Source: Phymatolithon calcareum (lineage: Eukaryota > Rhodophyta > Florideophyceae > Hapalidiales). Taken from it: DNA of 64,000 nucleotides. A program made the position numbers and the translations under genes. This document shows positions 40,061 through 50,408 of this stretch, piece by piece. The stretch covers positions 992,001 through 1,056,000 of the forward strand of contig OZ345356.1 in assembly GCA_977006965.1 (NCBI GenBank). The letters are read 5' to 3'. Within the stretch, counting starts at the first letter, position 1. Each line of letters opens with the position of its first letter. Under the pieces are notes generated by a model, which saw only the letters and a program-made list of their open reading frames with translations, was not told where the DNA came from and did no database searches.

Positions 40061-40525
40061 AGCAGTTCTAGTAGATTTTAAGATTGATTGTGTACTTCGT
40101 GATCGCTCGGAGAGAGTTCGTAAAGAGGCTTTCTAGTTCTGCCGATTAATTGGTTGGATTCTGACTTCCAATCATGTCATGGGAACAAGAACATTTCTAT
40201 CTAAACTGCAATGCCGCATTGCAGTTTACATAAGAAATGCAGAGTTTCTCTGCAATACAAAGCTCCTTGCGTTACGCTCCGAAGATGGTCTTAACGCGAC
40301 ATTTCCTTTTCTCGACTTCTTGATTCTCTAGACAGGTTTTGAGTCTGTTACTGTAGCGCTAGGCTCCAAAAGAACCCGACGCCACATGTGAGAGAAAATC
40401 CCAAGAGAGGAGAGAGAAGAAAAGAGCAAGAGAGACTAGACATAAAGAGGGGGAAAGAATGACAAGCAACGGATATCGCCGTGGAGTGGTGTGCAGCAGT
40501 ACTTGCGCGAAGAAGATACGCGAGT
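40061..40525. other. spacer between methyltransferase gene and piggyBac 1
   Basis: Purine-rich AGAGAGGAGAGAGAAGAAAA stretch at 40400-40425; a short inverted repeat TGCAATGCCGCATTGCA at 40208-40224 could be the gene's 3' structure. No gene. Confidence 0.4.
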
Positions 40526-40619
40526 ACTAGTGTCTAGTTTACTGAAATTTCTCCTCAATTGAGGGGCACTTTTCCCTCAATTGAGGTAACGAAAATCATT
40601 TAATTTTTGCGCATGAAAG

Positions 40620-40843
40620 CTACTCACTATCGGGCACATCAAAAGCGTCAAGCTCATGGATGTCTTCCACATGCTTCGCGAAGCAATTCCTGCCAGTAGA
40701 CGTGCCGCAAATGAATATTGCGGCACCATCTAGCCTGTTACATGATGAGCACACCAGCGTTGTCTTCTTGACTTTGCAGACCCTGCAGTTCTTTTGCGAA
40801 GCAAAATTAGTCATCATGCCATCCGCAGTCTTCCTTTTCTTTC
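40620..40843 (-). pseudogene. piggyBac 1 C-terminal zinc ribbon, out of frame
   Basis: Minus-strand frame TPTRKKRKTADGMMTNFASQ followed by CRVCKVKKTTLVCSSC and FICGTSTGRNCFAKH. This Cys/His array is the C-terminal cysteine-rich domain of piggyBac transposases. It lies one base out of frame with the main ORF, which stops at 40853. The homologous join in piggyBac 3 (NATPTKSKRMTAEVMMTTF) suggests the domain belonged to the same protein. Confidence 0.75.
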
Positions 40844-40852
40844 TCGTGGGGG

Positions 40853-42886
40853 TTAAGTGGGTTCCAACACCGCTCCCGGAGAAAAAGTACGTTCAGGAGT
40901 GGTTGAGCGGCGACGAGTATTACGCGAATCGAACGAGTTATCGATGAGTTGCTCGGCCAGCACTTCATAATACCTTCGTTGCGTCATGTGATCCTGATAC
41001 TCTGCATGCGCACCGGAGAATAAAAGCCAGCTGTCAACCACACAAATCGCCAAAAGAGATGTGTTAACGCGGAACGACCAGTCCAGGGTGTTGACTTTCT
41101 TCTCAAGATCCAAACTCTCTTGGCGGCACCGATTGTGCTTGTCGATTTGCGCACACGCAGAGTAGTACGTCTCGCATACCTCGAGCTGGGGCACGGACAG
41201 CTCAACACGAGACGGTCCTTCTTCAAGCTGACGCCAACGCACACGATTGTGCGGTTTGCCTTCCAGTGTCGTAGAGGTAGTCGAAATAAAATAGCGGCGA
41301 TCCCGGTCAACCCAAAGAGTCGCCATCATTAACGGCTCACCGCTCAAGGATTTTCGAACGAGAGAAACACATTGACCTCTTTCTGAAATCTCAATTCTTG
41401 ATAGGTAGTCCATGGGATACTTCTTAGTCGCCGTTTTGATGACTCCAACGAATTTTAGGCCCAAACGAAGAAGCATCTCTGCAGATTCAACATTTGCAAA
41501 GTAAGAATCCGCGCAGACAATGCGCCTTGTGCCAGAGTATGCGGCAACAAGACGGCGTAAAACTGCTGTACCATGGGCCATTTCGCCTTCGAAATCCTTT
41601 TTCTTCTCGTCTTCTGCGGTTGTAACGAGCTCGAGATGCAGCATTATCCCACTTCTTCCACATGCAGAGTTCTGTATCTCGCAACCGTTCTCCGGCTTAC
41701 GGTTAATCGCAATGTACTGAGGTAGTCCGACATCAAGCCAATGACCTCCGTTGCCATACCAGCGAGATATGGACTCATCAACGCAAATGAGGTCCGACGG
41801 CGCCACATTGCGCTTTCGGTGCTCGTTTATGGCATCGACAAAATCTTGAACGAGCGCCCAGCGGTACTGCGCAGAAGACATGCTGCCTCTTTCACTAGGT
41901 TGTATGCTGAATGTAACGCACCGAAGGTATGCGGTGAACCTGTCTCTTGACATCCCAGTGTTTGAAAAACAAGGAACCGGAATGTATTTGTTCTGCCTGG
42001 TTGTCTGCCATAGATCTGTCTTAGCGCCGAACTCAAATCTTGTCATGAGGACGAGGATGCCGAAAAACTTAATCAGCTCTGTGACCGTAGTCTCTTTTCG
42101 CGCGATTCGTTTCAGCTTCGCGGACGTCCATGCTGCTATTTTTCGAAGGTGACCTTGCGGAAACATGGTCATAAAGCAATCACAGGGCGTGTGATGCCCA
42201 ATACCACCATTTTCCGATATAAAATCTCCATGTGGAGTGCGAACTGTCCAGAACTGACGTGGAATTCGTCCCCCAATCGGGCATAGAACTTGTCGCTCGT
42301 ACCATGGCACCCCATGAGCAATAACGTTGGGTTCGCGGTCGGGTGTGATGACATCTACTTCCTCTTCCGACACCTGGTCCCAAGAGCCTTGCATGGCGTA
42401 GGCGAGAGTGCCTGGTATAGGGCGTCCATAGCTTCTGAGGGTTGTATCGAAGCTTGTGTGCCGTTTTGGAGAGCTTGTGGTTGCGACTGGGGACAATAAA
42501 CTGGCATTTGGCGAAGAAGACGGACGACCACGAGTACTGTAAGCCGGATTTTGTGGTGCAGAGTTCTGCGTGCTGGGACTTGATACAAGCATTCGAGAGG
42601 ACGGAGAACCTTCGTCAACCTTTCCTGCCTTGATGTTAACAATCTTGAGTGTCTTAATCTTAGTTTTCTCAGTCGTTTTCTGAACTAGGACCCATTTCAC
42701 GCGAAGCGATGTGCTTGCGCGACCATTGATTTCATTCAATAGTACCTCTAGAACTGTGCCGTTCACCTTTTTTGACTTGGAAAAGGCTCCATAGAGCCTG
42801 CAACACTCTGCGAGACTGGTCACTGATGTTTCCTTAGTGTGTACGGACGCGCCGACCACTCGGCGCGGGTCTTTTTCTCGTGACAT
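40853..42886 (-). CDS. piggyBac transposase (DDE_Tnp_1_7)
   Basis: The frame opens at 42985 without an ATG; the first ATG is 42886 (MSREKDPRRVVGASVHTK), giving 677 residues. The N-terminal 230 residues are low-complexity. The catalytic domain shows IKFFGILVLMTRFEFG, DLICVDESISRWYG (first Asp), RRIVCADSYFANVES (second Asp) and the later ACAQIDKHNRCRQESL with Asp, all in piggyBac order. The C-terminal zinc ribbon is shifted out of frame by one base, so the protein ends in ERTFSPGAVLEPT. It may be catalytically intact but lacks DNA-end binding. Only copy of the three with a full catalytic domain. Confidence 0.82.
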   Translation of the reverse strand: MSREKDPRRVVGASVHTKETSVTSLAECCRLYGAFSKSKKVNGTVLEVLLNEINGRASTSLRVKWVLVQKTTEKTKIKTLKIVNIKAGKVDEGSPSSRMLVSSPSTQNSAPQNPAYSTRGRPSSSPNASLLSPVATTSSPKRHTSFDTTLRSYGRPIPGTLAYAMQGSWDQVSEEEVDVITPDREPNVIAHGVPWYERQVLCPIGGRIPRQFWTVRTPHGDFISENGGIGHHTPCDCFMTMFPQGHLRKIAAWTSAKLKRIARKETTVTELIKFFGILVLMTRFEFGAKTDLWQTTRQNKYIPVPCFSNTGMSRDRFTAYLRCVTFSIQPSERGSMSSAQYRWALVQDFVDAINEHRKRNVAPSDLICVDESISRWYGNGGHWLDVGLPQYIAINRKPENGCEIQNSACGRSGIMLHLELVTTAEDEKKKDFEGEMAHGTAVLRRLVAAYSGTRRIVCADSYFANVESAEMLLRLGLKFVGVIKTATKKYPMDYLSRIEISERGQCVSLVRKSLSGEPLMMATLWVDRDRRYFISTTSTTLEGKPHNRVRWRQLEEGPSRVELSVPQLEVCETYYSACAQIDKHNRCRQESLDLEKKVNTLDWSFRVNTSLLAICVVDSWLLFSGAHAEYQDHMTQRRYYEVLAEQLIDNSFDSRNTRRRSTTPERTFSPGAVLEPT

Positions 42887-43130
42887 GGCAGGTCCGCTTC
42901 TTCTAACTGAAAATTGTAATTTCGTTCCTACCGCCGAACGACGCCCATTTAAGGCCGTAGTTTGGGTACTCCTCAGGCAGAACACAAGCCCGCCTTCCCA
43001 AAGTTGGCGCGAACTTTCTGTTTCGCATTCTTTCTACATACTTTTTTGAGCTTTCAAAAAGCCCCTCAATTGAGGGATTTATCCTCAATTGAGGTGGTTA
43101 GTAAACTAGACACTAGGAATGGATCCATAT

Positions 43131-45937
43131 CAGGAGCATTTAGTTTTACGGAAATTTTCCCTCAATTGAGGGAATAAGATTCATTTAATTTTTTGCACAT
43201 GAAAGCTTCTCTCTATCAAGCGCATCAACAGCGCCAAGCTCATAGAGGTCTTCAGCATGCTTAGTGAAGCAGTTCCTAACAGTAGAAGTGTCGCTAATGT
43301 ATATTTTGGAACTATCAAGCGCATTACATGGGGAGCACACAATGGTCGAGGTCTTGCATTTTCAAACTCTGCAGTTGTTTTGCACAACAAAAGTAGTCAT
43401 CATGACCTCTGCAGTCATCCTTTTATTTTCTTAGGGTAACGTGGCGTCCAACACTGCTCTCGAATGCAAATGTACGTTCTGGCGCGACTGAACGTCGACA
43501 AGGAATGCGCGTGTCAAATGCTGTCGATGCCCTGCTCGCCCGGCACTTCACAATACCTTCGCTGCGTCACGTGCTGTCGACACTCTGCATGGGCACCAGA
43601 AGATAACAGCCAGCTAAAAACCTAGAAAATCGCCAGAAGAGTTAGATGACCCCTAAGAACTATAGGCGCACTTGTTGAATCTCTGCAGAGTCAGGACTCA
43701 CCAAGTATGAATCCGCACATGCAATGCGCCTTATACCGGCATACGCAGCCACAAGACAGCACATAACTGCCATTACGTGGACCATCTCGCCTTCAAAATC
43801 TCTTTGACACAATGTGCTTTCTGTGGTCATCCATAGGATCGACTGAATCTTGACCGAGCGACCAGCGGTACTCCGCAGAATACATGTCGCCTAATTCACT
43901 TGATTGCACTCTTAATGAAGTCAATCGGAGGTATTCGGCCACGTCATCCCTGTTTTTGAAGAAGAAGGGCCTGGAAATATTTCTTCGGCCTGGTAGACTT
44001 CTAGAAAGCGCTCTCAGAGCCGAACTCAACTTTTGCCATGAGGACGAGTATTTCGAAAAACTTAATAGGCTCTGTCAGTGTAGTCTCTTTTTGCCGCTTT
44101 CTTCTTAGCTTAACGGACGTCCAAGCAGCAAGTTTTCCCAGGTAACTTGGGGAAACATCATCACCATGCAATCGTACTTCGAATGAAGTCCAGTACTGTC
44201 GCGCGTACCAGCGCGAACGCCTTACAGCAACAGCAACAGGGCAGCAGCCCAACCGCGAACAACAGACGCGAGTTTACCTTAACGTAACAGCTTCAACAAC
44301 CGAGCGAGCAGCCCGATACAACTTCACAACAACAACCGATCAACACAGATCGATAACACAACAACAGCAACCGACCAACACAGATCGATAGAACAGATGT
44401 AGAACCAACACCTCCAGGTCCCTCCATTCTTGCTCTAGCCCGTCCATGGTCCGAGCTTAAATACTCCACACCCACGACACGCGGGGAACAGCCCCGACAT
44501 CCTTCAGGGGTATGGCAGCGGTCGCGTGAACCCACAGCGACCGCACCAGAGCGACAAACATGTGCTCAAAACATCCCGTGCGCAACGGAAAAACCAACCG
44601 GAAATCCCCTTCCGGTACCCAATTCAGGGCCACTGGCGGACGCGGTCGACACGCGCGCCGCCCATTAATTACTCTTGTAAACGACCGTGAAACTCACGTC
44701 GCCATCGCGCCACTGCCGTGAGCGCGAGCACCGCCTCTTGCAAGATTCTCCATATCTGCGCCCAATGCTCCTCAGACCACCACGCCCAATTCACTGTATT
44801 CGTCCGCCTTGCGCATCCCAAGCCGTCATTCCCGCATACCGCGGCCGTCCACACGCCACCTCGCGTATGCCACTTGCACGGACGCCACGAGTAAATAGTC
44901 GCGACAGCAAGCGCGGGAGATCGCGGTTCGCAACCAAAGTCCATACGAGAGCAATTCCAACAGTTCCATGATTCGAATGACCGTTAACCGCTCGATTGAC
45001 ACGTATGACACCCGCGACAGCCTTATTTCTTCTACGCAACAGTACCACAATTCTCGGATAAGAAGTCTCCGTTTAGAGTGCAAAGTTTCTACAGCTGAGA
45101 GGAAAATCGTTCCTAAAACGGACATAGAACTTTCCGGTTGTACCTTGGCACCCAATGAGCGCTAGTATTCGGCTCGCGCTCGGGCGTGATGACATCAAGT
45201 TCGCGGTGCGATGGTTGGTCTCAAGGGCCGTGTAAGACTTAGGCGAGAGAGCTCGGAAGAGGGCGTTTAGAGCTTCTGAAGGTTGTATCGAAGCCTGTGT
45301 GCCCTTCTAAGGAGCATGTGATCGCGACTGTAGACGATAAACAGGCGTTTCCCGATGAAGATGGCAAGGATGATCACTGTAAGCAGGCGTGGGCGGTACC
45401 GCGCTTTTGCCTCTGTTGGCTTGGTTCAAGCTGTTCGGCGTCTGGAATGTCATCGTCAGCGTTCTTTGCCTTGACGTTGACAATATTGACTGTCTTAATC
45501 GTAGTCTTCTTCAAAGGATGACGAATTAAGACCCATTTCACGCAATGTGACATGCTCGCGCGACTATTAATTTTTCCCCGAGTACATTTTGAACCATACC
45601 ACTCATCTTTGTTGACTTCGAAAAGGCTCCGCATAGTCTGGAGCACTCTTCGAGACCGGTTACAGATGCTTCCTTGGTGTGTACTGATGTACCGACCGCG
45701 CGCGGGCGGTGTTTTTCTCCTGGAATGGCAAGTCTGGTACTTCTGAGTGGCCAACATGTTTTCGTTGCTAGCGCCGAACGAAGCGAATTTAAGGTAGTAT
45801 TGTGGATATTCCTCGCACAGAACATAAGCCAGGCTTTACGAATATGGAATGAGCGATCTGTTTCGAATTTGCTTTATGGATTTTTTCGAGCTTTCAAATC
45901 GCCCCTCAATTGAGGGGGTTCGTAAAATAGACACTAG
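43131..45937 (-). mobile_element. piggyBac-type transposon 2, internally deleted
   Basis: Runs from TTTAGTTTTACGGAAATTTT and palindrome CCTCAATTGAGG (43160) to palindrome (45904) and AAAATAGACACTAG (ending 45937). Coding remnants in minus orientation include the N-terminus (45757-45374: SRASMSHCVKWVLI..KTVNIVNVKA), LAAWTSVKLRRKRQKETTLT..FFEILVLMAKVEFG (44130-44010) and the zinc ribbon (43420-43200). Two large catalytic-domain deletions are shared with piggyBac 3. A solo LTR (44197-45041) splits it. Non-autonomous. Confidence 0.8.
44197..45041. mobile_element. 845-bp solo LTR inside piggyBac 2
   Basis: Begins TGTCGCGCGTACC and ends CTACGCAACA, flanked by GTAC (44193-44196 and 45042-45045; the repeat can be read as CAGTAC on both sides). 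Removing it rejoins the piggyBac sequence ..GAAGTCCAGTACCACAATTC. GC-rich, with an internal ~35-bp tandem repeat (CAACCGAYCAACACAGATCG, 44335-44390). A 4-bp duplication suits gypsy-type integration. Strand not assigned. Confidence 0.75.
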
Positions 45938-47045
45938 ATGTTGAATAATGTACACTTTGTGCAATTCGAATTACCTGCAATAAACAAACAAGCAAACCAA
46001 AAAGCCCAGAACAAACAGACAGTATAAGAGTGTAGTTCAGCATCGGAGCACTCCATGGGCTTTGCGGGAACAATAGCGGGCGTGATGATCAGACACGGGC
46101 GCGAGGCTACGCCGTACTGGGCTTCATAATCTCAAGGAGCGCAACACATTCGTCCAGGTGTTGAGGATATGCGCGGTAGTCTTGCGGGAACTCCAGCGGT
46201 CGAGAGGAACGAACACGTGCGCAAGCCTTCGCGAATGGGGAAAGATGAGCTTGGTGATAGCCGAACGGACGACCCTGCGCCTCTTACGACAAGACGAACA
46301 AAGGAAGAGAAGAAGGAAAAGACGGGCCGGGACGACGTCGTCTTCAGGTGGCGACCATGGCTTGGCCGTCAACCTTGGTACAGACGCACGAAAAAAAGAA
46401 AAAGGGGCGCGCAAAGACCACCATACTAGCTTGCACAGTGAACCGATGCGGTCAAGGGTGGGAAGAACTCCGACTCCGCGTAGTCGAAGGGCCGTGCAGG
46501 CGAGCCGAGCATTCGGGCCGAAATCCAAAGAACTCCCCACCTTCCTTTACTCAGAGGAATGAACTAGCTTATATACTACAACCTACGCAAAAGACAGCGA
46601 TGTGGCGCACAGACACACGAGAGACACGTGCAGGTATGGCCCAACAGATCACCTACCACGAGCACCATGACTATCGCGATCCAATTTGTGCGGCGTACAG
46701 TCGCGAGAGGAAAAAGCGACCGCCTTGGGACAGCGACATAACAGCGGGCCTGACAGTTACCCCGTCCGCGGCAATTGCTACTCCCAAATATTTCACTTTC
46801 CTTTGTTTCTTGAGGACATGCCCAAGTATTGCAATTGCAGTAAACTAGATTGGACCCCTGATTACATGTTTTCATTGAAAACCTCCTATATAATAAGAAT
46901 CACATCGTGCCACGGGACAGGGGAGTTTTTTTCCCCTAGAGGTGCCGAAAGGAGACCAGAGTTAGGTTTTTGTACCCCACTAAATTGTGTTACATCCAAA
47001 AAAGAGCCTCTTCCAAAGACAGAATCTAGCCAAGACCTCATGGCA
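45938..47045. other. region between piggyBac 2 and 3, possible LTR plus dispersed repeat
   Basis: Starts TGTTGAATAATGTACAC and is GC-rich with several overlapping open frames (46124-46562) that look compositional, not coding. It has a TATATAC box at about 46570. ACTAGA occurs on both sides (45933-45938 and 46850-46855), hinting at an inserted block. From 46905 it matches the dispersed repeat at 37495-37655. Confidence 0.4.
46905..47045 (+). repeat. dispersed repeat, copy near 47 kb
   Basis: Second copy of the 37495-37655 repeat: GGAGTTTTTTTCCCCTAGAG, GTTAGGTTTTTGTACC, TTGTGTTACATCC, AAGACAGAATCTAGCC and CATGGCACT in the same order. It ends at the start of piggyBac 3. Confidence 0.55.
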
Positions 47046-47971
47046 CTACTAGTGTCTATTTTACGAACCCCCTCAATAGAGCTTCGATTTGAAAGCTCGA
47101 AAAAATCCATAAAGCAAATTCGAAACAGATCGCTCACGCCATATTCGTAAAGCCTGGCTCATCTTCTGTGCGAGAAGTATCACAATACTACCTTAAATTC
47201 GCTTCGTTCGGTGCTAGAAACGAAAATATGTTGGTCACTCAGAAGTTTCAGACCTGCCATTCCAGGAGAAAAACACCGGCCGCGCGAGGTCGGTACATCA
47301 GTACACACCAAGACAGCATATGTAGGCGGTCTATCAGAGTGCTCCATACTACGCGGAGCCATTTAGAAGTCGAAAAAGGTGAGTAGTATGGTTCAGAATG
47401 TACTCGGGGAAAAATCAATGGTCGAGCGAGCATGTCACATCGCATGAAATAGGTTCTGATTCGTCATCCATTGAAGAAGACTAAGATTAAGACAGTCCAC
47501 ATTGTCAACGTCAAGGCAGAGAACGCTGTCGATGACATTACAGACGCTGAAAAGCTTGAACCGAGCCAATACCGGCAAAAGGGCGGTATAGCCCAGGCCT
47601 GCTTCCAGTGATCATCCTTGCCAATCTTCATCTCGAAACGCCTGTTTATCGTCTAACGTCGAGATCACATGCTCCTCAGAAGGGCATAAAAGCTTCGATA
47701 AACCTTCAGAAGCTCTAAACGCCCTCTTCCGAGAACTCTCGCCTACGCCTTACTAGGCCCTTGAGACCAAACATCACACCGTGAACTTGATGTCATCACG
47801 CCTGACCGCGAGCCGAATACGTGCACTCATTGGGTCCCAAGGTACAAAAGGAAGTTCTATGTCCGTTTTAGAGACGATTTTACTCTCAGTTGTGGAAAAT
47901 TAGCACTCTAAACAGAGACTTCTTATCCGAGAATTGTGGTATTGGACTTCATTCGAAGTGCGATTGCGTGG

Positions 47972-48249
47972 TGTAGACGCCCACAAGCCCTGCAAAAGAA
48001 CTGAGGGGAGACAGTTCTTAATCACAACACATGCTTCTAAAAAGCCCGATGCCTCTCCCTCTCAATGAGAGGCTGGAAGGGCTGGCTTTTATAGCCTTTT
48101 AAAATACCCTAAATCTATCAATTACCTTATCCACGCAATCCAGTCTTTTGCCCTGATTGCGTAAGTAAATGCCTCGTAATTATGGGTTACCTCTTAAGTG
48201 TCGTTCTGCTCCTTGCTTGGCGAACGCTTGGTATCGTCCCATATCTACA
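47972..48249 (-). repeat. 3' LTR of the gypsy element
   Basis: 278 bp, ends TGTAGACGCCC...CCATATCTACA. Contains an inverted repeat CCCTCTCAATGAGAGG and TTTTATAGCC. Confidence 0.9.
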
Positions 48250-48372
48250 GTGCCCCATGGCTCTGCTTAGCAGAGGCATTTACAGGGACAGACCAATCTG
48301 TTCGCGAGCTTGCTTGACAGCGCGCTTCTTCTTAGTTGTCCTCAAAAATTCCTCAACCTTGTCCGGAATATC

Positions 48373-50337
48373 TTAATGGATATCTTTGATTGGGTGCCAG
48401 GTCCAATCTTTACGATCCGGCAATCCCAACCATTTAACTTGAACAAATATTCCTTCCTTTTCGTTGCCTGCCACGTCGATTACCTCGTCCACGATTTCGT
48501 ATTTGGCCTCATTACACTCCGTATGCGATAGGAGTTCCTTGGATACTTTTTCCACGTCCATTCCCGCTCGGTACAGCTGTAAGCGTGCCGCATGTACTTT
48601 CTCAACTTTTTGAGTTAACATTTGCTCTACCTCATGGATCAGCTCACTGACCACTTTGGTAATTCGGCGCGGTCCGACCCATCGATACGATTGCTTGTGG
48701 CCTTTGTCTTGCGCACGTCTTCCCAAGACAAAATCACCCTTTTCAAATTTAGGCACCACCAAGTTCGTTTTCTTGTTATGCGACTTGATGTTTTTCGCAC
48801 GGCTTTCAGTGACTCGCTCCGCCACGTCCTTGTGCAGTCCATCAAACTGCTTTTGCAAACCAGCAATGTCCAATATCTGCATTGCCCGGATTTTCTCTAG
48901 GTTCCTCACTTTGGCATTGGATTTTCCAATTGCTGTTGAATGCAGCATTGCCCTTGCCGGCTTGATTCCAGTCATAACCTCCAAAGGGGTTCGAAAAGTC
49001 CCATCCTCACGACTTCCCAGTCGCTTGAGTGGAGCTTCATTAAGAGCTGTCATTATCATGCCGATTACTGTAGGCCAATCTTGGGGCCCCAGTTTCAGCT
49101 CCGATTGTAAACAGCGATAAGCTGCCTGAACAGTTTTCATACAGCTCTCCACCGTACCGTTCACCCACGGGGAATACGCAACCGTGAAGATATGCTTAAT
49201 ACGGTGCTCCTTGGCCAGTTCTTTCATGACTTCGTTTTTGAAATGCGACCCTTGATCGCTCACCCACATCTCCATGATGGTGAATGTCCGTATCCAACGA
49301 GCCAGCTCCGTTGCCGCGACCTCAGCCGTTGCTGCTTGTGCCGGACAAAGCCACAGATACGATGAGAGATCGTCTCGGATCACGAGTATATATTTGTGCT
49401 CCTCGACACCCGGGCCCATGTATAGGAAATCAAAATGTATGACTTCATTGGGGCGAGTGCCATGCACAGTGGTGGACAATGGCCTTGGAATTCTGTGTCC
49501 GGTCTTTCCAGTAAGACAATGCAAGCAACTCCTCACAAACTCCTTACAGTCCATTTCCATAGTCTTCCATTTGTAGTTCTCTTTGATGATGCTGTATGTA
49601 GATTCCTTTGCTCTATGCCCCGCTGGTCCGCAATGTCCAACGACCAAGATCTTTAGCTGCATTTCTGCCTCGCTTTCTGGAATCCAAAGCTTTCCCTTGA
49701 TTCTTACACGCTCAGAATCATCCACCTTGTAATTAAATCCCGCGTCCTTTTGGTATGCGCTTTGGGATCTGTGGATCATTTCGATTGAAGACCATTCAAA
49801 TTCTTTGCAGAGTGGACATTCAACAATATCCTGCTCAGCCTTGTTAATAGCTCTGTCGATCTCTCCTGGCTTAGGCCATTCAGATTCCTTGCAGAGTGCT
49901 ATTTCAACAATATCCTGCTCTAGAAGCAGATGTGTCACACGCTTCACTACGAGGCGCTTTCCCCTGTAGCCGTGCCACCATCGTGACGACGAGTCTTCTC
50001 GGACCACCAAGGTCTTGACCCGTTTTTCGATACCGGTTGCGGTCAATTGCGCCAATTCTTTCCCCGGCGCCACGCTCTCAAGCTCGCCTGGAAAATGCAT
50101 AATTCGTAGAAACCCTTGATCGGCAGAAAACTTGTAGCTTGCCTTTGAGAGTGAAGGCATTTCCTTCTTTTTCTCAGCTACCTCATTCTCATAGCGCTCC
50201 CTTGCTCGCAAAAACGCTGAGACTTTGACGGGATCCACGCTCTTCAACACTGGATGCCTGATGGATTCAAAGACGCTCCATGCGCTTCCATCTCCATTTC
50301 CAGTATTGTGTTGACCGGTTTCGTTCTGATCCGACAT
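48373..50337 (-). CDS. gypsy gag-N/integrase/chromodomain fusion protein
   Basis: An unbroken 654-codon frame from ATG 50337. Residues 1-75 (WSVFESIRHPVLKSVDPVKV..FLRARERYE) are a gypsy gag N-terminus. Around 137-190 a ~29-residue unit is duplicated (EQDIVEIALCKESEWP and EQDIVECPLCKEFEW). The integrase zinc domain has H235, H241, C271, C274. The catalytic core has D303 (IHFDFLYMG), D361 (WVSDQGSHFKN) and E397 (NGTVESCMK), with the D-x35-E spacing exact. The end (about 612-654, YEIVDEVIDV..FVQVKWLGLP..WTWHP) is a chromodomain, which in chromoviruses targets modified histones. The open frame with all catalytic residues suggests it was recently expressed; it could integrate cDNA made by another element. 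Confidence 0.85.
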   Translation of the reverse strand: MSDQNETGQHNTGNGDGSAWSVFESIRHPVLKSVDPVKVSAFLRARERYENEVAEKKKEMPSLSKASYKFSADQGFLRIMHFPGELESVAPGKELAQLTATGIEKRVKTLVVREDSSSRWWHGYRGKRLVVKRVTHLLLEQDIVEIALCKESEWPKPGEIDRAINKAEQDIVECPLCKEFEWSSIEMIHRSQSAYQKDAGFNYKVDDSERVRIKGKLWIPESEAEMQLKILVVGHCGPAGHRAKESTYSIIKENYKWKTMEMDCKEFVRSCLHCLTGKTGHRIPRPLSTTVHGTRPNEVIHFDFLYMGPGVEEHKYILVIRDDLSSYLWLCPAQAATAEVAATELARWIRTFTIMEMWVSDQGSHFKNEVMKELAKEHRIKHIFTVAYSPWVNGTVESCMKTVQAAYRCLQSELKLGPQDWPTVIGMIMTALNEAPLKRLGSREDGTFRTPLEVMTGIKPARAMLHSTAIGKSNAKVRNLEKIRAMQILDIAGLQKQFDGLHKDVAERVTESRAKNIKSHNKKTNLVVPKFEKGDFVLGRRAQDKGHKQSYRWVGPRRITKVVSELIHEVEQMLTQKVEKVHAARLQLYRAGMDVEKVSKELLSHTECNEAKYEIVDEVIDVAGNEKEGIFVQVKWLGLPDRKDWTWHPIKDIH

Positions 50338-50408
50338 ATTTCCTTGTCACCTCTTCTGCTAGGCTTTGTCTGATATATCCCCGCGGGGGAAACAACCGAA
50401 GAAATTTC

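Larger units (their letters stand above)
40527..43115 (-). mobile_element. piggyBac-type transposon 1
   Basis: Inverted ends CTAGTGTCTAGTTTACT (40527) and its complement (ending 43115), each followed inward by two copies of the palindrome CCTCAATTGAGG (40553, 40575; 43064, 43082). It contains one transposase gene on the minus strand. A TTAA target duplication, usual for piggyBac, is not visible at either border, so the exact ends or the target site have changed. Confidence 0.82.

Noticed and set aside
40527-43115. TTAA target duplication for piggyBac 1
   Set aside because: Neither border shows TTAA, so I report inverted ends only.
46124-46562. Arg-rich overlapping frames, possible gene between piggyBac 2 and 3
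   Set aside because: Three frames on both strands are open together, with a composition-driven look and no motif.
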